From assembly GCA_942493275.1 (NCBI GenBank), contig OW818687.1, positions 1,922,001 to 1,986,000 on the forward strand: 64,000 nt of DNA. Reading direction: 5' to 3'. Positions 21,168 to 28,422 of this stretch are shown here, in pieces. Position numbers and translations under genes: made by a program. Source of the stretch: G942493275 sp942493275. Lineage in GTDB: Bacteria > Actinomycetota > Coriobacteriia > Anaerosomatales > PHET01. Below the pieces are notes generated by a model that saw only the letters and a program-made list of their open reading frames with translations, had not been told where the DNA came from and did no database searches. Within the stretch, counting starts at the first letter, position 1. Each line of letters starts with the position of its first letter.

Positions 21168-21519
21168 GGGGGCGACTGGATTCGACATGATAGTCCTGAG
21201 GAAGGAAGCAGGCCGAGGTCTCCTCACCTCGTTAAACAGGGGTACCCGACATTCAAATGTCGACAATGACTTTGCTCTCGCTGCCTAAATAGCCAGCGAC
21301 GCCACCCCGGTGCGAGTCCCCGTCACCGGTCCGGCGCCATTTCAGGGGACTGCCGCGGCCGACGTAGTCGGTATGCTGCCGCGAAAGACTGAACCGACTG
21401 GGAAAGGGCACGCTCGCCACCGCGTGTAGCCCCGACCGAGACACAAGCGGTGACTGAGCCTGGAGATGCCTTCTAGGGGGCTATTGTGGACCGGAGTTCG
21501 ATTCTCCGCGCCTCCACCA
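21168..21519 (+). ncRNA. ssrA: tmRNA (transfer-messenger RNA)
   Basis: 352 nt. The 5' end GGGGGCG pairs with the 3' CGCCTCC of the acceptor stem (one G-U), ending in an encoded ACCA. The tRNA-like part has the T-arm GTTCGATTC near 21497. The tag reading frame ends with codons for DNDFALAA and a TAA at 21286-21288, the classic hydrophobic degradation tag. Pseudoknot-forming repeats occupy 21300-21470. Its position directly downstream of smpB supports the call. Confidence 0.96.
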
Positions 21520-21530
21520 GACCTCTTACG

Positions 21531-21566
21531 CGACACCCGTCGGCAACCGCCGCGGGTGTCGTTTTA
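21531..21566 (+). terminator. Rho-independent terminator of ssrA
   Basis: 9-bp stem (21531-21539 with 21553-21561) plus an inner CGG/CCG stem, followed by GTTTTAGTTCTT. Confidence 0.85.
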
Positions 21567-21632
21567 GTTCTTAAGGTCTCTTGCTGGGAATAGAGGAGAC
21601 AGTGATCACGAACGGCCGATTGGCGGCCCTGC

Positions 21633-23297
21633 ATGACTGACAGCCGGAATCCTGACGCCCGCGGCGAGTGCCTTGCGCTCATCGACGGGCTTCGAGTTCC
21701 CGCCTTCGTGATCGACTCCTCGGGACGGCTGGTGGCGGCAAATCGGAGTTGGACATCCGAGTACGCCGCCGGTGATGACGACCCGTGGGGATGGCTGGCG
21801 CCCGTCGCCGACGAATCCAGGCCTCGCGTCCGCCGCGTGCTCGCAGGCGCGCTCGCTGAGAAGCAGCCGGTCGAGGTCGAATTCGTCGTTCATCGGCGCG
21901 ATGGCTCGATGTGCACTCTCGTGTGTGCCGCTGGGCCGAGCCTCTCGTCCGGCTCGGAAGGGGAGTTCCTCGGGCTGTGCTGGGACGCGAGCGATCGCGT
22001 CAGGAACGAACAGCGTCTCGCATTCATGGCGGGGCACGATGCGCTCACGGGCCTCGCCAACCGCCACACGTTCGAAGACGCGCTCGCACGTGCGGCCTCT
22101 CGGGTCCAGCGCGGTGCCGAGGCGGTGCTGCTTATGCTCGATCTCGATCACCTCAAGACCTACAACGATGCGCGCGGCCACCTTGATGGTGACCAGGCGC
22201 TCGTGAACCTCGCAATGCTGCTGCGCACGCACGTTCGCGCGGCCGACCTGCCGGCGAGGATCGGCGGCGACGAGTTCGCGATCCTGCTGGAGGACGCCGA
22301 TCTGGATGAGGCGGTCGAGATCGCCGGTCGTATTCGAGCCGCTGCGGGTGACGAGGAGTTCGTCATCGGCGCGCGAGAGCACGGGTTGGGCGTTTCGATC
22401 GGGATAGCGCGAGTAGTGGACGGGCTGCAGCCGCGCGTCGTGATGGACCGGGCGGACTCCGCGCTTTACCGAGCCAAGGAGACCGGGCGAAACCAGGTCG
22501 TCGTGTGGGACACGCTCGACGCGGGAGCCATGTCGGGCGATCGCGCGGAGGTCGATGTGCAGGACGCGTTCGCCCGTGACGCGCTCTGCGTAGCCTTCCA
22601 GCCGGTCGTGAGCATCGCTGATGGCTCCGTGTCGTACTACGAATCGTTGGTCCGCTGCACTATGCCGGACGGGACGCAGCTGCGACCGGACGAGTTTCTG
22701 CCCGCAGTCGAACGGGTCGGGCTCATGGGTCGGCTCACGCGCTGGGTGGTGTCGCAGGCGATCGAACGGGTGAACGAGGTGCCGGGTATCGCCATCTCTG
22801 TGAACCTCTCGGAAAGTGACCTGGTCGACCCCTTGCTGCTCGATGACGTGGAGAGCCTGCTCGAGGAGGCCTCGTCGTCGACCGACAGCGTGGTCTTTGA
22901 GATCGCCGAGCCGACCCTGCTCGCGAATCTCGCCGACGGCCGCGAGTGGATGGACCGCCTCGCCCGGCATGGGGCGCGATTCGTGCTCGACGACTTTGGG
23001 AGCGGCGCTGGGGTGTTCGTGCTGTTGCGCGAGCCGCACATCGAGCAGGTGAAGCTCTCCCGCACGGTGATGCACGCGCTCGCGCAGGAGTCGGCGACGC
23101 AAGGGTTCGTCTCGGCGATGCGCGAGTTGATCGAGTCCCAGGGCAGGATCGCCGTCGCCTCGTACGTCGAGTCCGAGTCGATGCTCGCCCACGCCGAGGC
23201 GGCGGGCTTCACGTGGGCGCAGGGCTTCGAGTTCTCGGAGCCGACGCCGAACCTCGTCGAGCTGGTTGAGCACATGCGGCAGCTTCAGGTCGGCTAG
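21633..23297 (+). CDS. PAS-GGDEF-EAL cyclic-di-GMP turnover protein
   Basis: 554 residues with no transmembrane segment. PAS-like sensor about 12-125; GGDEF domain about 130-295 with intact GGDEF at 211-215 and an inhibitory I-site RxxD (Arg202-Asp205) exactly five residues before it; EAL domain about 310-550. The EAL signature reads ESL, but the other expected ligands are present: Asn in SVNLS, Glu in FEIAE, LDDFGSG, Lys in EQVKLS, Glu in YVESE and Gln in WAQGF. It may make, break or do both to c-di-GMP; which activity dominates cannot be read. It lies about 2.3 kb upstream of the chemosensory cluster. Confidence 0.92.
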   Translation: MTDSRNPDARGECLALIDGLRVPAFVIDSSGRLVAANRSWTSEYAAGDDDPWGWLAPVADESRPRVRRVLAGALAEKQPVEVEFVVHRRDGSMCTLVCAAGPSLSSGSEGEFLGLCWDASDRVRNEQRLAFMAGHDALTGLANRHTFEDALARAASRVQRGAEAVLLMLDLDHLKTYNDARGHLDGDQALVNLAMLLRTHVRAADLPARIGGDEFAILLEDADLDEAVEIAGRIRAAAGDEEFVIGAREHGLGVSIGIARVVDGLQPRVVMDRADSALYRAKETGRNQVVVWDTLDAGAMSGDRAEVDVQDAFARDALCVAFQPVVSIADGSVSYYESLVRCTMPDGTQLRPDEFLPAVERVGLMGRLTRWVVSQAIERVNEVPGIAISVNLSESDLVDPLLLDDVESLLEEASSSTDSVVFEIAEPTLLANLADGREWMDRLARHGARFVLDDFGSGAGVFVLLREPHIEQVKLSRTVMHALAQESATQGFVSAMRELIESQGRIAVASYVESESMLAHAEAAGFTWAQGFEFSEPTPNLVELVEHMRQLQVG

Positions 23298-23300
23298 AAT
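23295..23300 (+). promoter_or_regulatory. Probable -10 element (TAGAAT) overlapping the preceding stop codon
   Basis: TAGAAT in which TAG is the stop of the GGDEF-EAL gene; 26 bp before the next GTG. Confidence 0.4.
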
Positions 23301-23326
23301 CCACGTCACCTGATCAAGGGGGTGTC

Positions 23327-23695
23327 GTGGCGCACTGGGGACTCAGCGATTCGGAGTGGGATGCCGCCAAGGGGCGGCTTTTCGCGCTGCTCGTGTCGGC
23401 CGCTGCCGACAGGACCACGGTGACCTACGGCGAGGCGGCTCGTGTGGCCTTCGAAGGCCGGTTCTCGGCGCGCTCGGGGGCGCTGATGGACCTGCTCGGC
23501 GAGGTGGACGAGGAGCAGGAGCGCGAGCGGGGAGTGATGATCGCGAGCCTCGTCGTGCGCGCCGATACGCGTATGCCGGGCGACGGCTACTTCTCGTTCG
23601 TCGAACGCATCGGCCGGGATGTCTCGGATCGCCGCCGGTTCTGGCTGACCGAGGCCGAGCAGGTCTGGGACGCTTACGGAGGCGGTGGCCGGTGA
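23327..23695 (+). CDS. Hypothetical protein, first gene of a coupled trio
   Basis: 122 residues, GTG start at 23327 with GGGGGTG upstream. Soluble, charged, with a segment like a small helical DNA- or partner-binding fold (TVTYGEAARVAFEGRFSAR, then FSFVERIGRDVSDRRRFWL). Not recognised. Its stop overlaps the next gene's GTG (GTGA), so its expression is tied to the URO-D-like protein. Confidence 0.65.
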   Translation: MAHWGLSDSEWDAAKGRLFALLVSAAADRTTVTYGEAARVAFEGRFSARSGALMDLLGEVDEEQERERGVMIASLVVRADTRMPGDGYFSFVERIGRDVSDRRRFWLTEAEQVWDAYGGGGR

Positions 23696-24537
23696 GCGTC
23701 ATCGGCCCCGATCGGACGGTTGGCCGTGTTGCCGCCGCGCTCTCCTGGGTGCCGGGCGAGGTGCTCTCGGCCTGGGTGCCGGGGGCGACCCCGCCTGATG
23801 CGCTCGCAACCATCGCGCAAGACGCGCGACTCGACCTGTGCTTCGTGGACAGCTCCACGGTGTGGGCCGGTCGCGCGGTCGAAACGCTGGGCAGCCGTGA
23901 CGTCACGGCCGCATGGGCCGTGTCCGGGGTTCTCGGAAGAATCGCCGAGCGGCTCGGGTGGGTCGAGGCTCTGCGGCTCACCGCCGCCGAGCCGGGATCG
24001 GTCGCGTTCGAGATCGATCGCGCGCTGCACGAGGCGCTCGTGGACGTACGCGCGGGACTTGCGGCGGGAGCGGAGGCGTTCGTGATCGCCGATGACCTCG
24101 CCGGTGCCGCAGGATGGCTGGTCGCGCCCGACTTCGCGCTTGAGGTGCTGGTGCCCGGGTATCGCCGGTTGACCGCGGAGGCGGGGGACGCCGAGGTGAT
24201 CTTCCACTCCGACGGCGACGTGCGAGCGCTGTTCCCCGCGCTGGCTGTGAGCGGATTCTCGGCGGTGCACCTGGGCGGAGGCGCCGCCCGGCTCGACGCG
24301 GCGGTCGCGGCGGCCGATGCGGCGGACCTGCGGCTGCTGGGCGGTGTGCCCGCAGCGGGGGCGGAGTCGCAGGCCTCTGCAATCGTGCGGGATGTGGTGG
24401 GTCACGCACTGCACGGGTCCCTCGTCATCTGCGACGATGGAGCGATTCAGACGGCGGAGGAGCTTCGTGCGTGCCTAGACGTGATAGCCATGGCCCGGGA
24501 GTCAGCGGGGCTTACGAGTGAAGGGGAAGCCGAGTGA
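23692..24537 (+). CDS. Divergent uroporphyrinogen decarboxylase (URO-D) superfamily-like protein
   Basis: 281 residues from GTG 23692, overlapping both neighbours by 4 bp. The middle and C-terminal part fits the URO-D/MtaA/CmuA barrel: AEAFVIADDLAG, then a VPGYRRL helix, FHSDGDVRALFPAL and GFSAVHLGGG, LRLLGGV, as in corrinoid:coenzyme M methyltransferases where a similar FHxxGN strand is a metal/substrate site. The N-terminal third is not recognisable. It is shorter than true URO-D (about 340 residues) and lacks obvious zinc Cys ligands, so substrate binding rather than decarboxylation or methyl transfer is possible. Function inferred from fold only. Confidence 0.6.
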   Translation: MSVIGPDRTVGRVAAALSWVPGEVLSAWVPGATPPDALATIAQDARLDLCFVDSSTVWAGRAVETLGSRDVTAAWAVSGVLGRIAERLGWVEALRLTAAEPGSVAFEIDRALHEALVDVRAGLAAGAEAFVIADDLAGAAGWLVAPDFALEVLVPGYRRLTAEAGDAEVIFHSDGDVRALFPALAVSGFSAVHLGGGAARLDAAVAAADAADLRLLGGVPAAGAESQASAIVRDVVGHALHGSLVICDDGAIQTAEELRACLDVIAMARESAGLTSEGEAE

Positions 24538-24995
24538 GCGCGCTCGCCCAGTTCGAGATATCCGGTCCGGCCGATCCCGTGCGCACGCGCATCGCGGGCC
24601 TGCTCGACCTGTTGGCCGCGGCGATCGTCGCGATGCTCGCCGTGCCGCAACCGGTGGTCCGCGCGGCCATCATGGGCGATGAGGTCACCGCACTCGGAAT
24701 CGCGGTTTTCGTGTTTACGCTGCTCGCGGTCGTCTTTGCGGTGTTCGGCATCTATCTGGCCTTCAGCGCCGTCATGTGGGGGCGCACGCCGGTGATGTAT
24801 CTGTTCGATCTGGGGCTCGACACCCCCACGAAGCCGACCATGCGAGAGGCGCTCACGTGGTCCGCGGGCTGGGCGCTCGCTGCCGTGCCAGCCCTGGTAG
24901 GCGTTCGCGGAGCTTACGACCCCGAAGAAGGCTGGCCTGCGCGATTCTCGGGAGCGCCCACGCGCTCAACCGCATCAACTCCGGCTCACGACTGA
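24534..24995 (+). CDS. RDD-like membrane protein
   Basis: 153 residues, GTG start overlapping the previous stop. Three hydrophobic segments with an RDD-type layout: R-xx-A-xx-L-D in the first segment (RIAGLLDLLAAAIVA) and a WGRTPVMYLFDLGL stretch after the second, where RDD proteins have the GxTPGK/MxxxGL motif. Function of the family is poorly known. Last member of the coupled trio. Confidence 0.6.
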   Translation: MSALAQFEISGPADPVRTRIAGLLDLLAAAIVAMLAVPQPVVRAAIMGDEVTALGIAVFVFTLLAVVFAVFGIYLAFSAVMWGRTPVMYLFDLGLDTPTKPTMREALTWSAGWALAAVPALVGVRGAYDPEEGWPARFSGAPTRSTASTPAHD

Positions 24996-25008
24996 AGGGA
25001 CGACTGAG

Positions 25009-25497
25009 GTGGCACACCATCTACGACGCACTGACCGCGAGATCACCGATCCCGCGAGCATCGACGCTCTGCTCTCGCAGGGCCGCATGGCCACCGTCGG
25101 GCTGGTCGACGAGGGCGACCCGTACGTGGTGACCCTGAGCTACGGCTACGACGCAGAGCGCAGGAGGCTGTGCTTCCACGTCGCGCGCGCCGGCCGCAAA
25201 CTCGACGTCATCGAGCGCAGTCCGCGGGCATGCGTCTCGGTCGTCATCGAACACGGTTACAGCGAGGGGCGCTGCGAGCACCCGTTCAGTTCCGTCGTGA
25301 TGGAGGGGACGATGCGCGTAGTCGGCGACTCCGATGATGCGCGCGCGGCGATGCGCACCCTGATTGGCCAGCTTGAGTCGCCGGAGCACGCCGCCGAGAT
25401 ATGGGAGCGTCATTCGCTCGACGGCGATGCGACGTATCGCACGCTCAAGATGCTCGTCTTCGACGTCGACTCTCTGACCGCCAAAGAGGGCAAGTGA
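25009..25497 (+). CDS. Pyridoxamine 5'-phosphate oxidase-fold flavoprotein (NimA-like)
   Basis: 162 residues, GTG start with GAGG just upstream. Split-barrel flavin-binding features: MATVGLVDEGDPYVVTLSYGYD near the N-terminus, FHVARAGRKLDVI, then the SVVMEGTMRVV strand. The relatives include NimA 5-nitroimidazole reductases and general FMN reductases; activity cannot be specified. Confidence 0.85.
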   Translation: MAHHLRRTDREITDPASIDALLSQGRMATVGLVDEGDPYVVTLSYGYDAERRRLCFHVARAGRKLDVIERSPRACVSVVIEHGYSEGRCEHPFSSVVMEGTMRVVGDSDDARAAMRTLIGQLESPEHAAEIWERHSLDGDATYRTLKMLVFDVDSLTAKEGK

Positions 25498-25623
25498 CCC
25501 AACCATCCGCCCTGCACGCACGCACCAACAGCCTCACGTGTCGTGCTACGATGAACGGCGGTGGAGGGAGCCCCGCGTTCCCCCTGAGAACAGACGCTGT
25601 TCGTCTCGTCCGGAGGTCCATTC

Positions 25624-26370
25624 GTGGCGCTTGAGGGTAACCTCAGAGACTTCTCTTTGTCGGACATGTTCCGGCTGCTTCAGAGCGGCTCGAAGACCGG
25701 TGCCCTGAACGTGGCCGGCCCTGATTCTGCGGGCATCGTCTGCTTCCGGGATGGACAGGTTCTCTTCGCGTCCTCTGACGGAACCCGTGAAGCCGCAGGG
25801 AAGCGCCTTGTGCGCCACGGGGTCATCTCGGAGAAGCAGCTTCGACAGGCCCAGGGCCTGATGAAGATACAGAAGAAGGACAAGGCGCAGCGCCGCCTCG
25901 GCCAGATTCTTGTGGATGAGGGCTACCTTGAGGCGTCGGTTCTCGAGGCGTTCGTGCGCGAGCAGGTTGCCGCCGCGCTGTTCGACCTTCTGCGCTGGGA
26001 GGACGGCGAGCTGCGCTTCGACTCGGATCAGGAGTGCGCCGAGGTCGATCTGGGCATCGCTGTGTCCGTCGACGCGGTGATGGCCGACGCACAGAAGCGA
26101 CTTGAAGCCTGGAACCGCATCACCGAGAAGATCCCGTCGCTCGACACTCGGTTCGCCATGGCGGCAAGCCCTGGCTCCAAGTCGACCGACATACACCTCA
26201 AACCCCGCGAGTGGATGCTGTTGTGCTACCTGCACGGCAGCCGTTCGGTGCGCGAGCTGGTTCAACTCACCGGCTACAGCGACTTCGAGACGGCGCGCAT
26301 CCTCTACGGCATGTACGCCGGCGGTCTGATCGAACGCGTGGGGCCCGCCGGCGAGCGACTGGCGGAATAG
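25624..26370 (+). CDS. DUF4388 (PATAN-like) protein of the chemosensory cluster
   Basis: 248 residues, GTG at 25624 with GGAGG 7 bp upstream. The N-terminal DUF4388 domain has the hallmark LEGNLRDFSLSDMFRLL start and a GIVCFRDGQVLFA strand. From about residue 60 there are two motifs of the type G/R-x-L-x(3)-G-x-I/L-x(3)-L (KRLVRHGVISEKQL and RRLGQILVDEGYLEASVL), the pattern seen in c-di-GMP-binding MshEN domains. A C-terminal winged-helix-like part follows (VRELVQLTGYSDFETARILY). DUF4388 proteins commonly sit in Myxo- and actinobacterial chemosensory/pilus loci. It is the first gene of the cluster, 5 bp before cheR. Confidence 0.8.
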   Translation: MALEGNLRDFSLSDMFRLLQSGSKTGALNVAGPDSAGIVCFRDGQVLFASSDGTREAAGKRLVRHGVISEKQLRQAQGLMKIQKKDKAQRRLGQILVDEGYLEASVLEAFVREQVAAALFDLLRWEDGELRFDSDQECAEVDLGIAVSVDAVMADAQKRLEAWNRITEKIPSLDTRFAMAASPGSKSTDIHLKPREWMLLCYLHGSRSVRELVQLTGYSDFETARILYGMYAGGLIERVGPAGERLAE

Positions 26371-26375
26371 CCGCG

Positions 26376-27956
26376 ATGGTGAACCCCAACGACGCGCTCC
26401 GCAAAGACCTCACCCCCGAAGAGTTCCAGCTCTTCCGTGACTGGATCCACCACCACTCCGGCATCTTCCTCGAAGACAGCAAGGTCGATTCCCTGCGCAT
26501 CTCGCTCGTGACGCGGGCGACGCGTTTCGGCTTCAACGACTACAAGGACTACTTCCGCGTCCTCTCCAACGACGAGAACGAGTTCAAAGAGCTCATGAAT
26601 CTCGTCACCATCAACGAGACGAGCTTCTTTCGGTTTCCGGCGCAGTTCGAGGCGCTCCGCGATCGCGTGATCCCGGAGATACTCGACGGTCGCAGCATCG
26701 CCAACAAGCGGTTCCGGATATGGTCCGCGGGGTGCTCCACCGGAGAAGAGCCCTACACCATCTCGATGACGCTCAGGGAGTCAGCCCTCGAGGCTCTCGG
26801 CTACTCCATGGAAGTCACCGGCACCGACGTCTCGACACAGGCGCTCGACAAGGCGCGCAAGGGCGTCTACCCGGATCGGGCCGTCAACACGCTGGCGGTC
26901 GACGTCAGGCAGCGCTGGTTCGAGACGACCCCGGAGGGCGGCCACCGCCCGATCAAGCGCGTGCGCGATCTGACGCAGTTCCACTTCCACAACCTGATCA
27001 AGGAGCCCTACCCGCTCGCGCTCATGAGCGGATGGGACGTCATCTTCTGCAGGAACGTGACGATCTACTTCCGTATGGAGTCAACGCGCCGGGTGGTCAA
27101 CAACTTCTACGAGGCGCTCAACCCGGGCGGCTACCTGTTCATCGGCCACTCCGAGACACTCACTTCCATCTCCGAGAGGTTCGAGCCCGTCGAGATCAAC
27201 GGCGTGTTCCTTTACCGCAAACCGCAGGCGAAGCGCGTCTTCTCCTTCGACGACATCGTGGCTCGCCGTCAGCAAAGCGGCGCGGCGCGTCCGGGCGCAT
27301 TCGAGGGCTCTCGCGTCCGCACGCGTGAGGAACGCGAGCGCAGCGTGCTGGGCAAGTCGCGTGAGGAAGCCAAGCCGGCGAGACGGCCGGTGGCGCCGAG
27401 GCCGGAGCCGGCGCCCGCGCCGAGTGCCATCGGCTCGGGGGCGGGCGTCGAGGAGCTGGTCGCCACGGCGCACAAGCGCCTCGAGCAGGCCAGGCACGAG
27501 GAGGCACTGCAGCTCGCGCTCGACGCGCTTCGTGTGGAGCCCAACTCCCTTGACGCCCATGTGGTCGCTGCATTCGCATTCGCCGACCTCGGGCAGCTCG
27601 ATGAGGCTGCCGCTCAGGCGAGCGCGGCGCTGGCGGTCAACCCGCTGGCGGCGCCGGCTCGCTACATCCTCGGTGTCATCAGCCACCAGCAGGGAGACAT
27701 CTCCGGCGCGCTCAACGAGTTCAAGCGCACCATCTACATCGATCGCGACTTCGTGCTGGCGCACTTCGCCTGCGCGAATATCCATCGGCAGCAGGGGTCG
27801 CTCGACGACGCCGCCCGCGAATACGAGAACACTCTGAGGGCCCTTTACGCGAAGCCGGAAGGCTCGTGGACGGCGTTTCTTGGCGGTTTCAGGTCCGACC
27901 TGTTGGCCAAGACCTGCGAGCGTAGTCTGATAGAGTTAGGCAAAGGGGCTCCTTAG
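26376..27956 (+). CDS. cheR: CheR methyltransferase with C-terminal TPR domain
   Basis: 526 residues from ATG 26376. CheR N-terminal helical domain, then the SAM-binding domain (WSAGCSTGEEPYTI; later CRNVTIYF, GGYLFIGHSETL). After a Pro/Ala-rich, charged linker (about 290-360) a TPR region spans roughly 370-500, as in CheR proteins of alternative (Frz/Pil-type) systems. It would methylate glutamates of the receptor at 31339-32565. The upstream open frame overlapping the DUF4388 gene is not used. Confidence 0.94.
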   Translation: MVNPNDALRKDLTPEEFQLFRDWIHHHSGIFLEDSKVDSLRISLVTRATRFGFNDYKDYFRVLSNDENEFKELMNLVTINETSFFRFPAQFEALRDRVIPEILDGRSIANKRFRIWSAGCSTGEEPYTISMTLRESALEALGYSMEVTGTDVSTQALDKARKGVYPDRAVNTLAVDVRQRWFETTPEGGHRPIKRVRDLTQFHFHNLIKEPYPLALMSGWDVIFCRNVTIYFRMESTRRVVNNFYEALNPGGYLFIGHSETLTSISERFEPVEINGVFLYRKPQAKRVFSFDDIVARRQQSGAARPGAFEGSRVRTREERERSVLGKSREEAKPARRPVAPRPEPAPAPSAIGSGAGVEELVATAHKRLEQARHEEALQLALDALRVEPNSLDAHVVAAFAFADLGQLDEAAAQASAALAVNPLAAPARYILGVISHQQGDISGALNEFKRTIYIDRDFVLAHFACANIHRQQGSLDDAAREYENTLRALYAKPEGSWTAFLGGFRSDLLAKTCERSLIELGKGAP

Positions 27957-27958
27957 CG

Positions 27959-27987
27959 TTGAATACGCCCTCGCTGGGGGCGATAAT
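27959..27987 (+). promoter_or_regulatory. Sigma-70-type promoter inside the cluster, before cheY
   Basis: TTGAAT, 17-bp spacer, GATAAT. The start point would be near 27994, about 30 bp before the cheY ATG. It gives the genes from cheY onward their own transcription, separate from the DUF4388 gene and cheR. Confidence 0.7.
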
Positions 27988-28023
27988 CATTGGGATGTGC
28001 ACGGGACGAGGGGAGTTACCCGG

Positions 28024-28404
28024 ATGGCGACAGCGCGTATCCTCGCGGTCGATGACAGCCCTACCATTCTCGAGATGATCAAGGCGATCCTTCTCTCGGG
28101 TGGTTACGAGGTCATCACGGCCGCAGACGGAGCGGAGGCGCTCGAGACGGCTCGCGCAGAGATGCCCGACCTGATTCTTCTCGACGTGATGCTGCCCAAG
28201 CTCGACGGTTACCGTGTGTGCCGGCTGCTCAAGTTCGACCAGAAGTACAAGGGCATCCCGATCATCATGCTCACGGCCAAGACCGAAGAGCAGGCGATGG
28301 CGACGGGAATCAGAACCGGCGCAAACCAGTACCTGACGAAGCCGATCGAACCAGAGAAGCTTCTGCAGGCGGTCGCCGAAGAACTCCAGAAGGTCCAGGG
28401 CTAG
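28024..28404 (+). CDS. CheY-like single-domain response regulator
   Basis: 126 residues, receiver domain only. Acidic pair at 10-11 (VDDS), phosphoacceptor Asp54 (LLDVMLP), Thr in MLTAKT and Lys in YLTKPIEP are all present. ATG 28024 with GAGGGGAG about 9 bp upstream. Phosphorylated by the CheA of the same cluster; its output partner could be the PilB-like protein encoded 18 bp downstream. Confidence 0.95.
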   Translation: MATARILAVDDSPTILEMIKAILLSGGYEVITAADGAEALETARAEMPDLILLDVMLPKLDGYRVCRLLKFDQKYKGIPIIMLTAKTEEQAMATGIRTGANQYLTKPIEPEKLLQAVAEELQKVQG

Positions 28405-28422
28405 CGCGCCGAGGAGCACACG

